In this document: positions 55,252 through 64,000 of the stretch, in pieces
Position numbering within the stretch: the first letter of the stretch is position 1
Layout: the number at the start of each line of letters is the position of its first letter
Assembly (NCBI RefSeq): GCF_000756375.1
Contig: NZ_JNFD01000021.1
Location: 430,529-494,528, forward strand
Direction of reading: 5' to 3'
Length of the DNA stretch: 64,000 nucleotides
Source: Sphingopyxis sp. LC81
GTDB taxonomy: Bacteria > Pseudomonadota > Alphaproteobacteria > Sphingomonadales > Sphingomonadaceae
Notes under the pieces: generated by a model
What the model saw: only the letters and a program-made list of their open reading frames with translations
Databases searched by the model: none
What the model was told of the DNA's origin: nothing
Program-made: the position numbers and the translations under genes

Positions 55252-56907
55252 GTGAGCGAACGGGAATCGATGCCCTATGACGTGGTCATCGTTGGCGCAG
55301 GGCCGGCGGGGCTTTCGGCGGCGATCCGCCTCAAACAATTGACGAATGACGCGGGCAGCGAATTGTCGGTGTGCATCCTCGAAAAGGGGTCCGAGGTTGG
55401 CGCGCACATCCTCTCTGGGGCGGTGATCGATCCCAAATCGCTCGACGAGCTGCTTCCCGAATGGCGGACGCAGGGCTGTCCGCTTGCCGAAGTCCCGGTG
55501 AACGACAATCAGCATTGGGTGCTGACGAAGGCGAAAAAATTCGCGCTTCCCGAATTCATCTCGCCGGGCTTCATGCACAACAAGGGCACCTATACCGGCA
55601 GCCTTGGCAATCTTTGCCGCTGGCTCGCCGAGCAGGCTGAGGGACTGGGCGTCGAAATCTTCCCCGGCTTCCCCGCCGCGGAAATTCTCTACAATGAGGA
55701 TGGATCGGTCAAAGGCGTCGCGACCGGCGACATGGGCGTCGCACGCGACGGCAGCCATAAGGGCGATTACGCCCCCGGCCTCGAGCTCCACGCGAAATAC
55801 ACTTTCTTCGCGGAAGGCGTGCGCGGTCACCTGACCAAGATGATCAAGCCGCAATTCGCGCTCGACGCCGATTGCGAGCCGCAGGTCTATGGCCTTGGCG
55901 TCAAGGAATTGTGGGACATCAAGCCCGAGAACCACGCCGAGGGCCGCGTGATCCACACGCAGGGCTGGCCGCTCGACGAAAACGCCAATGGCGGCGGTTT
56001 CCTCTATCATCAGGCGAACGGACAGGTCGCACTCGGTTTCGTGACCTGGCTCAACTATCGCAACCCGCACATCTCCCCGTTCCAGGAGATGCAGAAGTGG
56101 AAAACGCACCCCGAGATCGCCAAGATCCTGAAGGGCGGCAAGCGCGTCTCCTATGGCGCGCGCGCGATCAGCGACGGCGGGTTGCAGTCGGTGCCGAAGC
56201 TCGCTTTCCCGGGCGGCGCGCTGATCGGTGACACAGCCGGTTTCCTGAACGTTCCGCGCATCAAGGGCACGCATACCGCGATGAAATCGGGGATGATGGC
56301 GGCCGAAGCAGCGTTCGCGGCGGTGACCGCGGGGCGCAGCAGCGACACGCTCGACGCCTATCAGGCCGCCTTTGACGACAGCTGGGTCAAGAAGGAACTC
56401 AGCGTCGTGCGGAACGTGCTGCCGCTCGTCGAAAAATATGGCGATCTCGCGGGAACGCTGCTGTCTGGCATCACGATGTGGCTCGAAACGCTGAAGATCA
56501 AAGTGCCCTTCACGATGAAGCATCATCCGGACAATGAGAGCCTGTACCGGGCCGACATCATGCCGAAACCCGATTATCCGAAACCCGACGGCGTGCTGAC
56601 CTTTGACCGCCTGTCGTCGGTGTTCGTTTCGAACACGAACCATGAGGAGGACCAGCCGGTCCACCTCCAGCTCAAGGATCCGTCGATCCCCGTCGCGTAC
56701 AATTTGCCGCTCTATGACGAGCCCGCGCAGCGTTATTGCCCGGCGGGAGTTTACGAGATTGTCGGCGAAGCCGAAGGCGATCCCAAGTTCGTGATCAACG
56801 CGCAGAATTGCGTCCACTGCAAGACATGCGATATCAAGGACCCGACCCAGAATATCAACTGGGTCACCCCCGAAGGCGGCGGAGGCCCCAATTACCCGAA
56901 CATGTAA
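55252..56907 (+). CDS. Electron transfer flavoprotein-ubiquinone oxidoreductase
   Basis: 551 residues. It passes electrons from acyl-CoA and amino-acid dehydrogenases via ETF to ubiquinone at the inner membrane. The FAD site is VIVGAGPAGLSAAIRL near residue 11. The ubiquinone/membrane region lies in the middle (LGNLCRWLAEQAEGLGVEIF onwards). The C-terminal 4Fe-4S domain has NCVHCKTCDIKDPTQNINW and an upstream RYCPAG cysteine. GTG at 55252 with AAAGG 8 bases before it is preferred to ATGs at 55216 and 55270. The operator at 55153 fits control by fatty-acid or leucine catabolism. The TPR gene follows immediately. Confidence 0.94.
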   Translation: MSERESMPYDVVIVGAGPAGLSAAIRLKQLTNDAGSELSVCILEKGSEVGAHILSGAVIDPKSLDELLPEWRTQGCPLAEVPVNDNQHWVLTKAKKFALPEFISPGFMHNKGTYTGSLGNLCRWLAEQAEGLGVEIFPGFPAAEILYNEDGSVKGVATGDMGVARDGSHKGDYAPGLELHAKYTFFAEGVRGHLTKMIKPQFALDADCEPQVYGLGVKELWDIKPENHAEGRVIHTQGWPLDENANGGGFLYHQANGQVALGFVTWLNYRNPHISPFQEMQKWKTHPEIAKILKGGKRVSYGARAISDGGLQSVPKLAFPGGALIGDTAGFLNVPRIKGTHTAMKSGMMAAEAAFAAVTAGRSSDTLDAYQAAFDDSWVKKELSVVRNVLPLVEKYGDLAGTLLSGITMWLETLKIKVPFTMKHHPDNESLYRADIMPKPDYPKPDGVLTFDRLSSVFVSNTNHEEDQPVHLQLKDPSIPVAYNLPLYDEPAQRYCPAGVYEIVGEAEGDPKFVINAQNCVHCKTCDIKDPTQNINWVTPEGGGGPNYPNM

Positions 56908-56998
56908 GCCCGCGCGCTTCTTTCTGATCGTCGCCGCGATTGCGGCGGCGGTTCCGGCGCATGCCGTCGACGACAATGGCGCCGCGCTCAACGCGCTC

Positions 56999-58561
56999 GT
57001 GCGGGCGCGGCTCGCGGAAGAGGGTGGTGAGCCCGCCGCGGCCTTGTCGGCGCTGACCGCGGTTTCGAGCGTCGCGCCCGACCTGCCGGGCCTGCGCGGA
57101 AGGATGCTCGAGCAGGCGATCGAGGCGGGCGATCTGGAGGCAGCACGCGCCGCGGCGCTGCGCCTATGGACGGCGGATGACCGCCGCTTCGATGCACAGC
57201 TCGTGCTGATGGTCGACGCGATGCGCCGGTCGGACTGGAAGGCCGCGCGCGATTATGCCGCGGGCCGGATCGACAAGGCAGGGGCCGACACGATCGGGCG
57301 GTTGATCCTGCCCACGGTGAACGCCTGGGTCGATGTTGGTTCCCGCGAAAAGCTGCCCGAGCGGCATCTGCTTGCAGTGAACAGCCGCACGCGTCCCGAG
57401 CCGGCGCTAACGCTGCAGGTCGCGCTCGTCCAGATCGCGACCAAGCGGGTCGGCGAGGCGGCGACGCTGACCGACGGTATAACCCTGACCGACCGGACCA
57501 GCCAGCTCGTCGGACTGCGCGTGGCGGCAACGCTCGACAAGGCGGGGCAACAGGATACAGCGCAGCGGCTGCGCGGGCGGATCGCGCTCGCGTCGGGACA
57601 GCGCGAGGACCCGATGCTGTTGCTACCCGATCAGCCCGTCTCGACGCCGCAGGCGGGTGTAGCGCAATGGCTCGGCCTGCTCGCCGACGGATTGGCGCGG
57701 ACGCCGGGCGGCAGCGCCAAATTGCCGCTGCTGTTCGCCCGCGCCGCCTATTGGCTCAACGATCAGGATCTGGCGGTGCGGGCGACGCTCGTCGAGGCGC
57801 TCGATCGCAATGGCCAGCGGGGCGATGCCATGGCGCTGCTCGAAACCGTGCGCGCGCCGCTCCCCCCGGTTCTCGCGATGCGGCGCGCCGAATTGATGGC
57901 CGACGCCGGCGACCTGCCCGGTGCGGCCAAGCTGGCCGAGGCCGCGGCGAAGGACAATGACGCGCGCAGCATGCTCGTCCGTCTTGCCGATATCGCGCGC
58001 CGATCGGGCGATCCGGCAGCGGCGGCACGCGCCTATGAGCGTCTCGAAGCTTCGCTGGGGAACGGTGCTGGCGACAATATGCTGCGTGGCACGTTGCTGA
58101 TCGCGCGCGCCGAACTGTTGCTGCAGGCGGGGCAGTGGGATGCGGCGGCGCCGCTGATGGAAAAGGCGGTCGCACTGCGGCCCGATGATGCCTCGATCCT
58201 CAATTTCGCGGGTTATTCGGCGCTGGAACGGCGCAAGGATGTGAAGCAGTCGCTCGCGCGGATCGAGGCTGCGTGGGCGCAGGAGCCGCAGAATGCGAGT
58301 ATCGCCGACTCGCTCGGCTGGGCCTATTTCCTGACGGGTCGTACCGACGACGCGGTGAAGCTGCTCGAAAAAGCGCAGCTTGGCGAACCCGGAAATGCCG
58401 TGATCGTCGAGCATTTGGGCGACGCTTATTGGAAGGCGGGGCAGAAGTTTCAGGCGCGCTACAATTGGCGCGCTGCCGCGCTGCTCGCCGAAGCCGAAAT
58501 GGCGACGCGGCTGGAGGCAAAGCTGCGCGACGGGCTGACCCCCGCAACCACCGCGCCGTGA
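56999..58561 (+). CDS. Tetratricopeptide repeat protein (exported, unusual start)
   Basis: 520 residues from the first conventional start (GTG). At least the C-terminal 120 residues are clear TPR units (LNFAGYSALERRKDVKQSLARI, IADSLGWAYFLTGRTDDAVKLLEKA, VIVEHLGDAYWKAGQKFQAR), with looser helical repeats before. The frame is open upstream to 56795 and encodes a convincing signal peptide just before this GTG (KPARFFLIVAAIAAAVPAHA, 56906-56965), yet that stretch has no ATG, GTG or TTG. An ATT at 56891 has GGAGG 5 bases before it, so the true start may be non-standard. Such proteins often scaffold envelope complexes. The stop overlaps the ispE start (GTGA). Confidence 0.85.
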   Translation: MRARLAEEGGEPAAALSALTAVSSVAPDLPGLRGRMLEQAIEAGDLEAARAAALRLWTADDRRFDAQLVLMVDAMRRSDWKAARDYAAGRIDKAGADTIGRLILPTVNAWVDVGSREKLPERHLLAVNSRTRPEPALTLQVALVQIATKRVGEAATLTDGITLTDRTSQLVGLRVAATLDKAGQQDTAQRLRGRIALASGQREDPMLLLPDQPVSTPQAGVAQWLGLLADGLARTPGGSAKLPLLFARAAYWLNDQDLAVRATLVEALDRNGQRGDAMALLETVRAPLPPVLAMRRAELMADAGDLPGAAKLAEAAAKDNDARSMLVRLADIARRSGDPAAAARAYERLEASLGNGAGDNMLRGTLLIARAELLLQAGQWDAAAPLMEKAVALRPDDASILNFAGYSALERRKDVKQSLARIEAAWAQEPQNASIADSLGWAYFLTGRTDDAVKLLEKAQLGEPGNAVIVEHLGDAYWKAGQKFQARYNWRAAALLAEAEMATRLEAKLRDGLTPATTAP

Positions 58562-59406
58562 CCGCGTTTCGCGAGACGGGCTGGGCCAAGATCAACCTCG
58601 CGCTCCACGTCCGTGGGCGCCGGGCCGATGGCTATCATGCGATCGAGACCTTGTTCGCGTTCGTCGACGACGGCGACGCGATCGCCGCCGAGTTCGCCGA
58701 TGCCGATGCGCTGACGATCGACGGTGAATTCGCCGAGGGGCTGAGCGCGGGCGGCGACAATCTGGTGATGAAGGTACTGACGCTGCTGCGCGAACGCTAT
58801 GGTGCGGAGCGGGTGCCGCCGCTGGCGGTGACGTTGACGAAGAAGCTGCCGGTGGCGGCGGGGATCGGGGGCGGGTCGGCCGACGCTGCGGCGATGGCGC
58901 GGCTGATCCGGACGCATTTCCTGCCCGAGCTGGGCGATACGGCGCTGGCGCGGCTCGTCGGCCCGCTCGGCGCCGACATCGCCGCCTGTGTGGAAAGCAC
59001 GACCTGTCTGGGTGTTGGGGTGGGCGAGGAGCTGAGCGCCGTGCCCGAATTGCGGCTTGGCGGAACGCCGGTGCTGCTGGTCAATCCGCGCCAGCCGGTG
59101 GCGACGGGGCCGGTTTTTGCGGCGTGGGACGGGATCGATCGCGGGCCGCGGTTCACCGGTGCCGATCTCCGCGCGCAGTTGTTCAGCGCGCGCAACGATT
59201 TGCAGCGCCCGGCGATCGCGCAGTGTCCGGCGATTGCCGATATCTTGCTCGAGCTCGGCGGACTGCGCCCCTGGCTTGCGCGCATGTCGGGATCGGGCGC
59301 GACCTGTTTCGCTTTGTTCGACGCGGCGGCCGGGCGCGACGCGGCGGCGGCGCAGCTGGCGGAGCGGCATCCGGACTGGTGGTCGATGACGGGGACATTG
59401 CGATGA
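58558..59406 (+). CDS. ispE: 4-diphosphocytidyl-2-C-methyl-D-erythritol kinase
   Basis: 282 residues. It phosphorylates CDP-ME in the MEP isoprenoid pathway. GHMP kinase motifs: WAKINLALHVRGRRADGYH at the start, PVAAGIGGGSADAAAMARL (ATP loop near residue 100) and MSGSGATCFALF near the end. The start is GTG in a 4-base overlap with the TPR gene. The stop overlaps the next gene by 4 bases (ATGA), so the ETF-QO to amidohydrolase run is one operon. Confidence 0.94.
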   Translation: MTAFRETGWAKINLALHVRGRRADGYHAIETLFAFVDDGDAIAAEFADADALTIDGEFAEGLSAGGDNLVMKVLTLLRERYGAERVPPLAVTLTKKLPVAAGIGGGSADAAAMARLIRTHFLPELGDTALARLVGPLGADIAACVESTTCLGVGVGEELSAVPELRLGGTPVLLVNPRQPVATGPVFAAWDGIDRGPRFTGADLRAQLFSARNDLQRPAIAQCPAIADILLELGGLRPWLARMSGSGATCFALFDAAAGRDAAAAQLAERHPDWWSMTGTLR

Positions 59407-60134
59407 GTGAAGCGTGGCGGCAACTCGGCGAAGCGCGCGCGGGCGGCATCTTGCTGATCGCCGATCATGCCTCGGCCCATGTGCCGGACGACGTCGAGCT
59501 CGGCATCGATCGCGCGCTGCTGGCCAATCATATTGCGATCGACATCGGCGTCGCCGAGGTTGCAGCGCTCCTCGTCGAAAGCGGCGCGGTCGATGCGGCG
59601 ATCCTCGGCGGCGTGTCGCGCCTCGTCGTCGACTGCAACCGTGAGGAGGATGCGCCGGGCGTGCTTCCGATCGCCAGCGACGGGCATGCGGTGCCGGGCA
59701 ATGCGCTGGGCGATGCGGCGCGCGAAGCGCGGCTGGCGCGCTTTTTCCGCCCCTATCATGCGCATATCGCCGCGACGATCGCCGCGCAGCGCCCGGCGAT
59801 GATCCTGTCGCTGCACAGCTTCACCCCGTCGCTTGCCGCACATCCCGATCAGGCGCGGCCGTGGCACGTCGGGGTGCTCTATAATGAGGACGACCGGCTT
59901 GCGGCGGCCGCAATCGCGGCCTTGGAAGCTGAAGACATGGTCGTCGGCGACCAGCAGCCCTATTCGGGCAAGCTGCTCAACGCGACGATGAACCGCCATG
60001 CCGAGGGCAATGGCATTCCCTATGTTGGGATCGAGATGCGGCAGGATCTGGTCGGCGATGCGGCGGGGCAGGCGCTGTTCGCCGGGCGGCTTTCTCGCAT
60101 GTGCAGCAAAGTTGCATTGAATCTGGCCAAATAG
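59403..60134 (+). CDS. N-formylglutamate amidohydrolase family protein
   Basis: 243 residues. The family hydrolyses N-formylglutamate to glutamate and formate, usually in histidine degradation. Motifs: LLIADHASAHVPDD, VDCNREEDAPG, MILSLHSFTP and the late GIPYVGIEMRQDLV, with His/Asp/Glu metal-binding residues. No other hut gene is here, so the substrate may differ from hutG. ATGA overlap with ispE. Confidence 0.88.
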   Translation: MSEAWRQLGEARAGGILLIADHASAHVPDDVELGIDRALLANHIAIDIGVAEVAALLVESGAVDAAILGGVSRLVVDCNREEDAPGVLPIASDGHAVPGNALGDAAREARLARFFRPYHAHIAATIAAQRPAMILSLHSFTPSLAAHPDQARPWHVGVLYNEDDRLAAAAIAALEAEDMVVGDQQPYSGKLLNATMNRHAEGNGIPYVGIEMRQDLVGDAAGQALFAGRLSRMCSKVALNLAK

Positions 60135-60193
60135 GCGTGTAGAGGCGCGTCTCTTCGCTTATTTTTGAAATAAAATTATCAGGACTGTAGAAA

Positions 60194-62053
60194 ATGCCTT
60201 CATATCGTTCGCGCACCACCACCCACGGCCGTAACATGGCGGGCGCGCGCGGCCTCTGGCGCGCAACGGGGATGAAGGACAGCGACTTCGGCAAGCCGAT
60301 CATCGCGGTGGTAAACAGCTTTACCCAGTTCGTCCCCGGGCACGTTCATCTGAAGGACTTGGGGCAGCTGGTCGCGCGTGAGATCGAGGCGTCGGGCGGG
60401 GTTGCCAAGGAATTCAACACGATCGCAGTCGATGACGGCATCGCGATGGGGCATGACGGCATGCTCTATTCACTGCCGAGCCGCGACCTGATCGCCGACA
60501 GCGTCGAATATATGGTCAACGCGCATTGCGCCGACGCAATGGTATGCATTTCGAACTGCGACAAGATCACGCCGGGCATGCTGATGGCCGCGCTGCGGAT
60601 CAACATCCCCGTGGTGTTCGTGTCGGGCGGGCCGATGGAAGCCGGAAAGGTGATCCTGAAGGGCAAGGAAGTCGCGCTCGACCTGGTCGACGCGATGGTC
60701 GCCGCCGCCGACGAGAAATATACCGACGAGGAAGTCACCGAGATCGAGCGCGCGGCGTGTCCGACGTGCGGGTCGTGCTCGGGCATGTTTACCGCGAATT
60801 CGATGAACTGCCTGACCGAAGCGCTGGGGCTGTCGCTTCCCGGCAACGGATCGACGCTGGCGACGCATGCCGACCGCAAGGAATTGTTCCTGCGCGCGGG
60901 ACGGATCGTCGTCGAGATGTGCCGCCGTCACTATGAGCAAGACGACGACAGCGTCCTCCCGCGCAATATCGCGACATTCGAGGCATTCGAGAATGCGATG
61001 AGCCTCGACATCGCGATGGGCGGGTCGACCAACACCGTGCTCCACCTGCTCGCCGCCGCGTTCGAGGCGGGGGTCGATTTCACGATGGACGACATCGACC
61101 GGCTGTCGCGCCGCGTGCCGTGCCTGTCGAAGGTCGCTCCGGCGAAGTCGGACGTCCATATGGAGGATGTCCACCGCGCCGGTGGGATCATGGCGATCCT
61201 CGGCCAGCTCGAGCGTGCGGGCTTGCTCCATGCGCATCTGCCGACGGTGCACAGCGCGACGCTCGGCGATGCGCTCAACAAATGGGATATTTCGCGGACC
61301 AACGATCCCGAGGTGCAGAAATTCTTCATGGCCGCGCCGGGCGGGGTGCCGACGCAGGTCGCCTTCAGCCAGGACCGGCGCTGGGATGACCTCGACCTCG
61401 ACCGTGAGGCGGGCGTGATCCGCTCGGCCGAGCACGCCTTCAGCCAGGACGGCGGCCTCGCGGTGCTGTCGGGCAATATCGCGCTCGACGGCTGCATCGT
61501 GAAGACCGCGGGCGTCGACGAGAGCATTTTGAAGTTCACGGGTCCAGCCAAGGTTTATGAAAGCCAGGACGCGGCGGTCGCGGGCATCCTCACCGGACAG
61601 GTGGAGGCGGGCGACGTTGTCGTCATCCGCTACGAAGGACCCAAGGGCGGGCCGGGGATGCAGGAAATGCTCTATCCGACGAGCTACCTCAAATCGAAGG
61701 GGCTCGGCGCCGCGTGCGCGCTGGTAACCGACGGGCGCTTCTCGGGCGGCACGTCGGGTCTGTCGATCGGCCACGCCTCGCCCGAAGCCGCCGAGGGCGG
61801 AACGATCGGGCTGGTCGAGAATGGCGACCTGATCGAGATCGATATTCCGAAGCGCACGATCAACCTGATGGTCGCCGACGGCGTGCTCGCCGACCGCCGC
61901 GCCGCGATGGAAGCGAAGGGCGATGCCGCCTGGCAGCCCGCGAAGCCACGTCCGCGCAAGGTTTCGGTAGCACTTCAGGCTTATGCCGCGATGACGACGA
62001 GTGCCGCACGCGGCGCGGTGCGCGACCTGTCGCAGTTGAAGGGCAAGGGATGA
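60194..62053 (+). CDS. ilvD: Dihydroxy-acid dehydratase
   Basis: 619 residues, full length. It dehydrates dihydroxy acids in valine, leucine and isoleucine synthesis with an Fe-S cluster. Cluster cysteines are visible in [10 protein letters not shown] and [18 protein letters not shown]. The C-terminal [19 protein letters not shown] is the family signature. The 59-base upstream gap has an A/T-rich patch (TTATTTTTGAAATAAAATT) that could be a promoter, and no attenuator peptide is seen. A lipoprotein gene overlaps its stop by 4 bases. Confidence 0.97.
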   Translation: MPSYRSRTTTHGRNMAGARGLWRATGMKDSDFGKPIIAVVNSFTQFVPGHVHLKDLGQLVAREIEASGGVAKEFNTIAVDDGIAMGHDGMLYSLPSRDLIADSVEYMVNAHCADAMVCISNCDKITPGMLMAALRINIPVVFVSGGPMEAGKVILKGKEVALDLVDAMVAAADEKYTDEEVTEIERAACPTCGSCSGMFTANSMNCLTEALGLSLPGNGSTLATHADRKELFLRAGRIVVEMCRRHYEQDDDSVLPRNIATFEAFENAMSLDIAMGGSTNTVLHLLAAAFEAGVDFTMDDIDRLSRRVPCLSKVAPAKSDVHMEDVHRAGGIMAILGQLERAGLLHAHLPTVHSATLGDALNKWDISRTNDPEVQKFFMAAPGGVPTQVAFSQDRRWDDLDLDREAGVIRSAEHAFSQDGGLAVLSGNIALDGCIVKTAGVDESILKFTGPAKVYESQDAAVAGILTGQVEAGDVVVIRYEGPKGGPGMQEMLYPTSYLKSKGLGAACALVTDGRFSGGTSGLSIGHASPEAAEGGTIGLVENGDLIEIDIPKRTINLMVADGVLADRRAAMEAKGDAAWQPAKPRPRKVSVALQAYAAMTTSAARGAVRDLSQLKGKG

Positions 62054-62439
62054 GAAGACTCGGGGGGGCATTGCTGGCGCTGGTTGCGCTCACGGGCTGC
62101 AATCGCACATCCGACAACAGCGACCTTGCCGAGGCCGAAGCGCGCGGATCGCGCGAAGCCGCCGAAAACGGCCGCATCGAATGTGCGCTCGAGGGCGCGA
62201 AGCTGTTCGACCGGACCTGCACCGTCGAGGAAATGAGCGGCGAGGGCGGGGCGGTGCTCGTCGTCGGGCGCAGCAATGTCGGTTACCGCCGCCTGCAGAT
62301 TACGACCGATGGACGCGGCGTGGTGTCCGCCGACGGCGCAGAGCCCGCGAAAGTGAGCATCATCGGTGACAATGTCATCGAGGTCGCGATCGGCAACGAC
62401 CGCTATCGCCTGCCCGCCAATACGGGCGGCGCGAAGTAG
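62050..62439 (+). CDS. Hypothetical lipoprotein
   Basis: 129 residues, family not recognised. A lipoprotein signal ([17 protein letters not shown], lipidated Cys17) precedes a polar region with Cys45 and Cys56 in the mature part ([18 protein letters not shown]), which could form a disulfide. The C-terminal half is beta-rich ([21 protein letters not shown]). The start lies in the ilvD stop (ATGA), with AAGGG just upstream. Probably envelope-located; no function can be assigned. Confidence 0.75.
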   Translation: MRRLGGALLALVALTGCNRTSDNSDLAEAEARGSREAAENGRIECALEGAKLFDRTCTVEEMSGEGGAVLVVGRSNVGYRRLQITTDGRGVVSADGAEPAKVSIIGDNVIEVAIGNDRYRLPANTGGAK

Positions 62440-62472
62440 TCGCTTTCGCCCGATCGTGATAGGACAGGGTGC

Positions 62473-63840
62473 ATGTCCGTTCCCGCCGATGCCCCGATCC
62501 TGACCGCCAAGGCGATGCGCGAGGCCGAGGCCGCGTGCGCGATCCAAGGGACATCGCTCTCCGAATTGATGGAGCTTGCGGGCACCGCGGTCGCCGATAC
62601 CGCGTGGCGTATGGCGGCGGGCGCACCGATCCTGATCCTGTGCGGCCCCGGCAACAATGGCGGCGACGGTTATGTCGCGGCGCGTCTTCTCGCGGAGCGG
62701 GGGGCGCCGGTGCGCGTTGCCGCGCTGGCCGAGCCCACAACCGATCTGGCAAAGGCGGCGCGGGCAGGGTGGAGCGGGCCTGTCGAGCCGCTGAACGGCC
62801 GCCTTGCTCCTGCTCCCTTGATCGTCGACGCGCTGTTCGGCGTCGGGCTGTCGCGGCCGATCCCGGACGGGCTGGCCATAATCCTCCGGCATTTTTCCGA
62901 CCGGCGCATATTGGCGGTCGACCTCCCGAGCGGGATCGAGAGTGACGGCGCCCAGGACTGGACGCCGCCGCTCGCCGCCGATGTGACGCTGGCGCTGGGA
63001 GCGCTCAAGCCCGCGCATGTCCTGCTGCCGACCGCGCCGGGTTGCGGGCGCGTCCTGCTCGCGCCCATCGGCATATCGGCGAGCAAGGCGATGCGCAGCT
63101 TGCCCCCTCCGCGGACGCCCCAGCCCGATGTCACGGCGCACAAATTCACGCGCGGCATGGTGCTGGTCTCCGCCGGGCCCATGCGCGGCGCCGCCGGCCT
63201 GGCCGCCGCGGCAGCGCTGCGCGCGGGCGTAGGCTATGTCGTGCTCGACGGCAGCGATAGGGCACCCTTGTCGGCGATCATTGCCGAAAGCGAAGCGAAA
63301 CTCGGCGAGCGGCTCGGCGATCCGCGCGTCGGCGCGGTCGTGATCGGACCGGGATTTCCGGCAGGCGACGAATTGCTGTTCAATGTCGAGGCGGCACTCG
63401 ATTCGGGCAAACCGCTGGTGTTCGACGCGGCCGCCATCGACGCCGCGCTGCCGCGCCTGTCCGAAACGCCGCGTAATGCGATCCTGACCCCGCATGAGGG
63501 CGAGTTCGCGCGCGCCTTTCCGCAGCTCTACGGTAGCAAGATCGACCGTGCCAAGGCGGCCGCCGCGCGGACACGCGCAGTCGTCATCTACAAGGGCGCC
63601 GACACCATCATCGCCGCGCCTGACGGCCGTGTTGCCGCCGCCTGGCCGGGTAGCCCCTGGCTCGCGACGGCGGGGACGGGCGACGTGCTCGCCGGGGCGT
63701 GCGGCGCGACGCTCGCGCGCGGTGGTGACGCGTTCGATGCCGCGGTCGCGGCGGTGGGCTGGCATATCGCGCAGGCCGCGCGTATAGGCCCCGGCCTTGT
63801 CGCCGACGATCTGGTCGCCGACGATCTGGTTAGGGAATGA
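62473..63840 (+). CDS. nnr: Bifunctional NAD(P)H-hydrate repair enzyme (epimerase/dehydratase)
   Basis: 455 residues. The N-terminal YjeF_N epimerase domain (about 1-200) has LCGPGNNGGDGYVAARLL and VDALFGVGLSRP. The C-terminal kinase-fold dehydratase domain (about 215-455) has HKFTRGMVLV, AVVIGPGF, LTPHEGEFARAF and ATAGTGDVLAG. It repairs hydrated NADH and NADPH. A short tail duplication (VADDLVADDLV) ends the protein. RNA methyltransferase gene follows with a 1-base gap. Confidence 0.95.
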   Translation: MSVPADAPILTAKAMREAEAACAIQGTSLSELMELAGTAVADTAWRMAAGAPILILCGPGNNGGDGYVAARLLAERGAPVRVAALAEPTTDLAKAARAGWSGPVEPLNGRLAPAPLIVDALFGVGLSRPIPDGLAIILRHFSDRRILAVDLPSGIESDGAQDWTPPLAADVTLALGALKPAHVLLPTAPGCGRVLLAPIGISASKAMRSLPPPRTPQPDVTAHKFTRGMVLVSAGPMRGAAGLAAAAALRAGVGYVVLDGSDRAPLSAIIAESEAKLGERLGDPRVGAVVIGPGFPAGDELLFNVEAALDSGKPLVFDAAAIDAALPRLSETPRNAILTPHEGEFARAFPQLYGSKIDRAKAAAARTRAVVIYKGADTIIAAPDGRVAAAWPGSPWLATAGTGDVLAGACGATLARGGDAFDAAVAAVGWHIAQAARIGPGLVADDLVADDLVRE

Positions 63841-63841
63841 A

Positions 63842-64000
63842 ATGACTGAAGCTGCGCTGATCGAGCGCATTGCCGCACGCGGCGATGGCGTGACGGGCGA
63901 CGGCCGCCATGTGGCGGGGGGCGTGCGCGGGCGCCCGTGTCGCCGCGACGGCACGCCACAGCCGGGCGCCGCCCGCGCCCGCCGCCCCCGCCCGCCGCTC
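63842..64000 (+). CDS. Probable TrmA/RlmD-family RNA (uracil-C5) methyltransferase, N-terminal fragment
   Basis: 53 residues are visible before the window ends. The first 22 (MTEAALIERIAARGDGVTGDGR) look like the TRAM-type start of RlmD-like 23S rRNA uracil methyltransferases, and the later DGTPQPG fits the family. Between them the translation (GVRGRPCRR) is unusual, while a +1 shifted reading gives a more family-like GVPGA pattern. This suggests two small compensating indels or local sequence errors around 63920-63950. Product assignment is tentative. Confidence 0.5.
   Translation, partial: MTEAALIERIAARGDGVTGDGRHVAGGVRGRPCRRDGTPQPGAARARRPRPPL

Noticed and set aside
61981..63954. 657-codon open frame antisense to the ilvD end, lipoprotein and nnr
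   Set aside because: Composition typical of a mirror frame; all three plus-strand genes are coupled and recognisable.

Overview
This window is a GC-rich, gene-dense stretch of a bacterial chromosome. The organism is almost certainly an alphaproteobacterium of the Sphingomonadales, probably Sphingopyxis or a close relative. That placement is an inference from protein character, the GTTC-N7-GTTC type LexA box, a CtrA-type box and an EcfG-type promoter. No rRNA, tRNA, CRISPR array, insertion sequence or prophage was found. Many genes overlap by 4 or 8 bases in ATGA or ATGAGTGA junctions.

Layout. 1-5.8 kb: end of tatC, a 42-residue entericidin-like lipoprotein, mgtE, a cyclophilin, a nitronate monooxygenase-like gene, nadC and a secreted RNase T2. 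5.9-14.5 kb: a small CtrA-box gene, an LplT-like MFS carrier, pgsA-moaD-moaE, oxyR, an EF-hand protein, trmFO, a YhhN-family gene, a host-attachment-family gene, a TauD-type dioxygenase and an exported peroxiredoxin. 14.6-19.8 kb: a secreted amidohydrolase, a DUF952 gene and gyrA. 20-23.6 kb: three poorly known genes ending in a histidine kinase that has lost its phospho-acceptor histidine. 23.6-29.7 kb: gltA, gltX, comEC, lexA. 29.7-38.4 kb: one long minus-strand run, ppiD-trpE-(hydrolase)-trpG-trpD-trpC-moaC-moeA-lexA. 38.6-42.3 kb: tpiA, secG, pyrG, a Crp/Fnr regulator. 42.3-42.8 kb: a gene-free block of hairpin repeats. 42.8-50.9 kb: lolC-lolD, glutathione peroxidase, dnaE, a GFA-family gene and an acyl-CoA ligase. 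50.9-55.1 kb (minus): degenerate uracil-DNA glycosylase-fold gene, slt, moaB, SplB-like radical SAM gene. 55.2-64 kb (plus): ETF-QO, TPR protein, ispE, N-formylglutamate amidohydrolase, ilvD, a lipoprotein, nnr and the start of an RNA methyltransferase.

Most genes are housekeeping. The novelty is mainly regulatory. Three 16-bp operators of the form TTGACG-N4-CGT(C/A)AA lie upstream of the nitronate monooxygenase, the acyl-CoA ligase and ETF-QO, and suggest a MerR-type lipid-catabolism regulon. LexA boxes precede lexA and the radical SAM gene. An EcfG-type promoter precedes the entericidin gene and a perfect CtrA box precedes a 74-residue membrane protein. Molybdenum cofactor genes are scattered over three loci (moaDE, moaC-moeA, moaB). 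The least explained protein-level system is the three-gene set at 20.1-23.6 kb.
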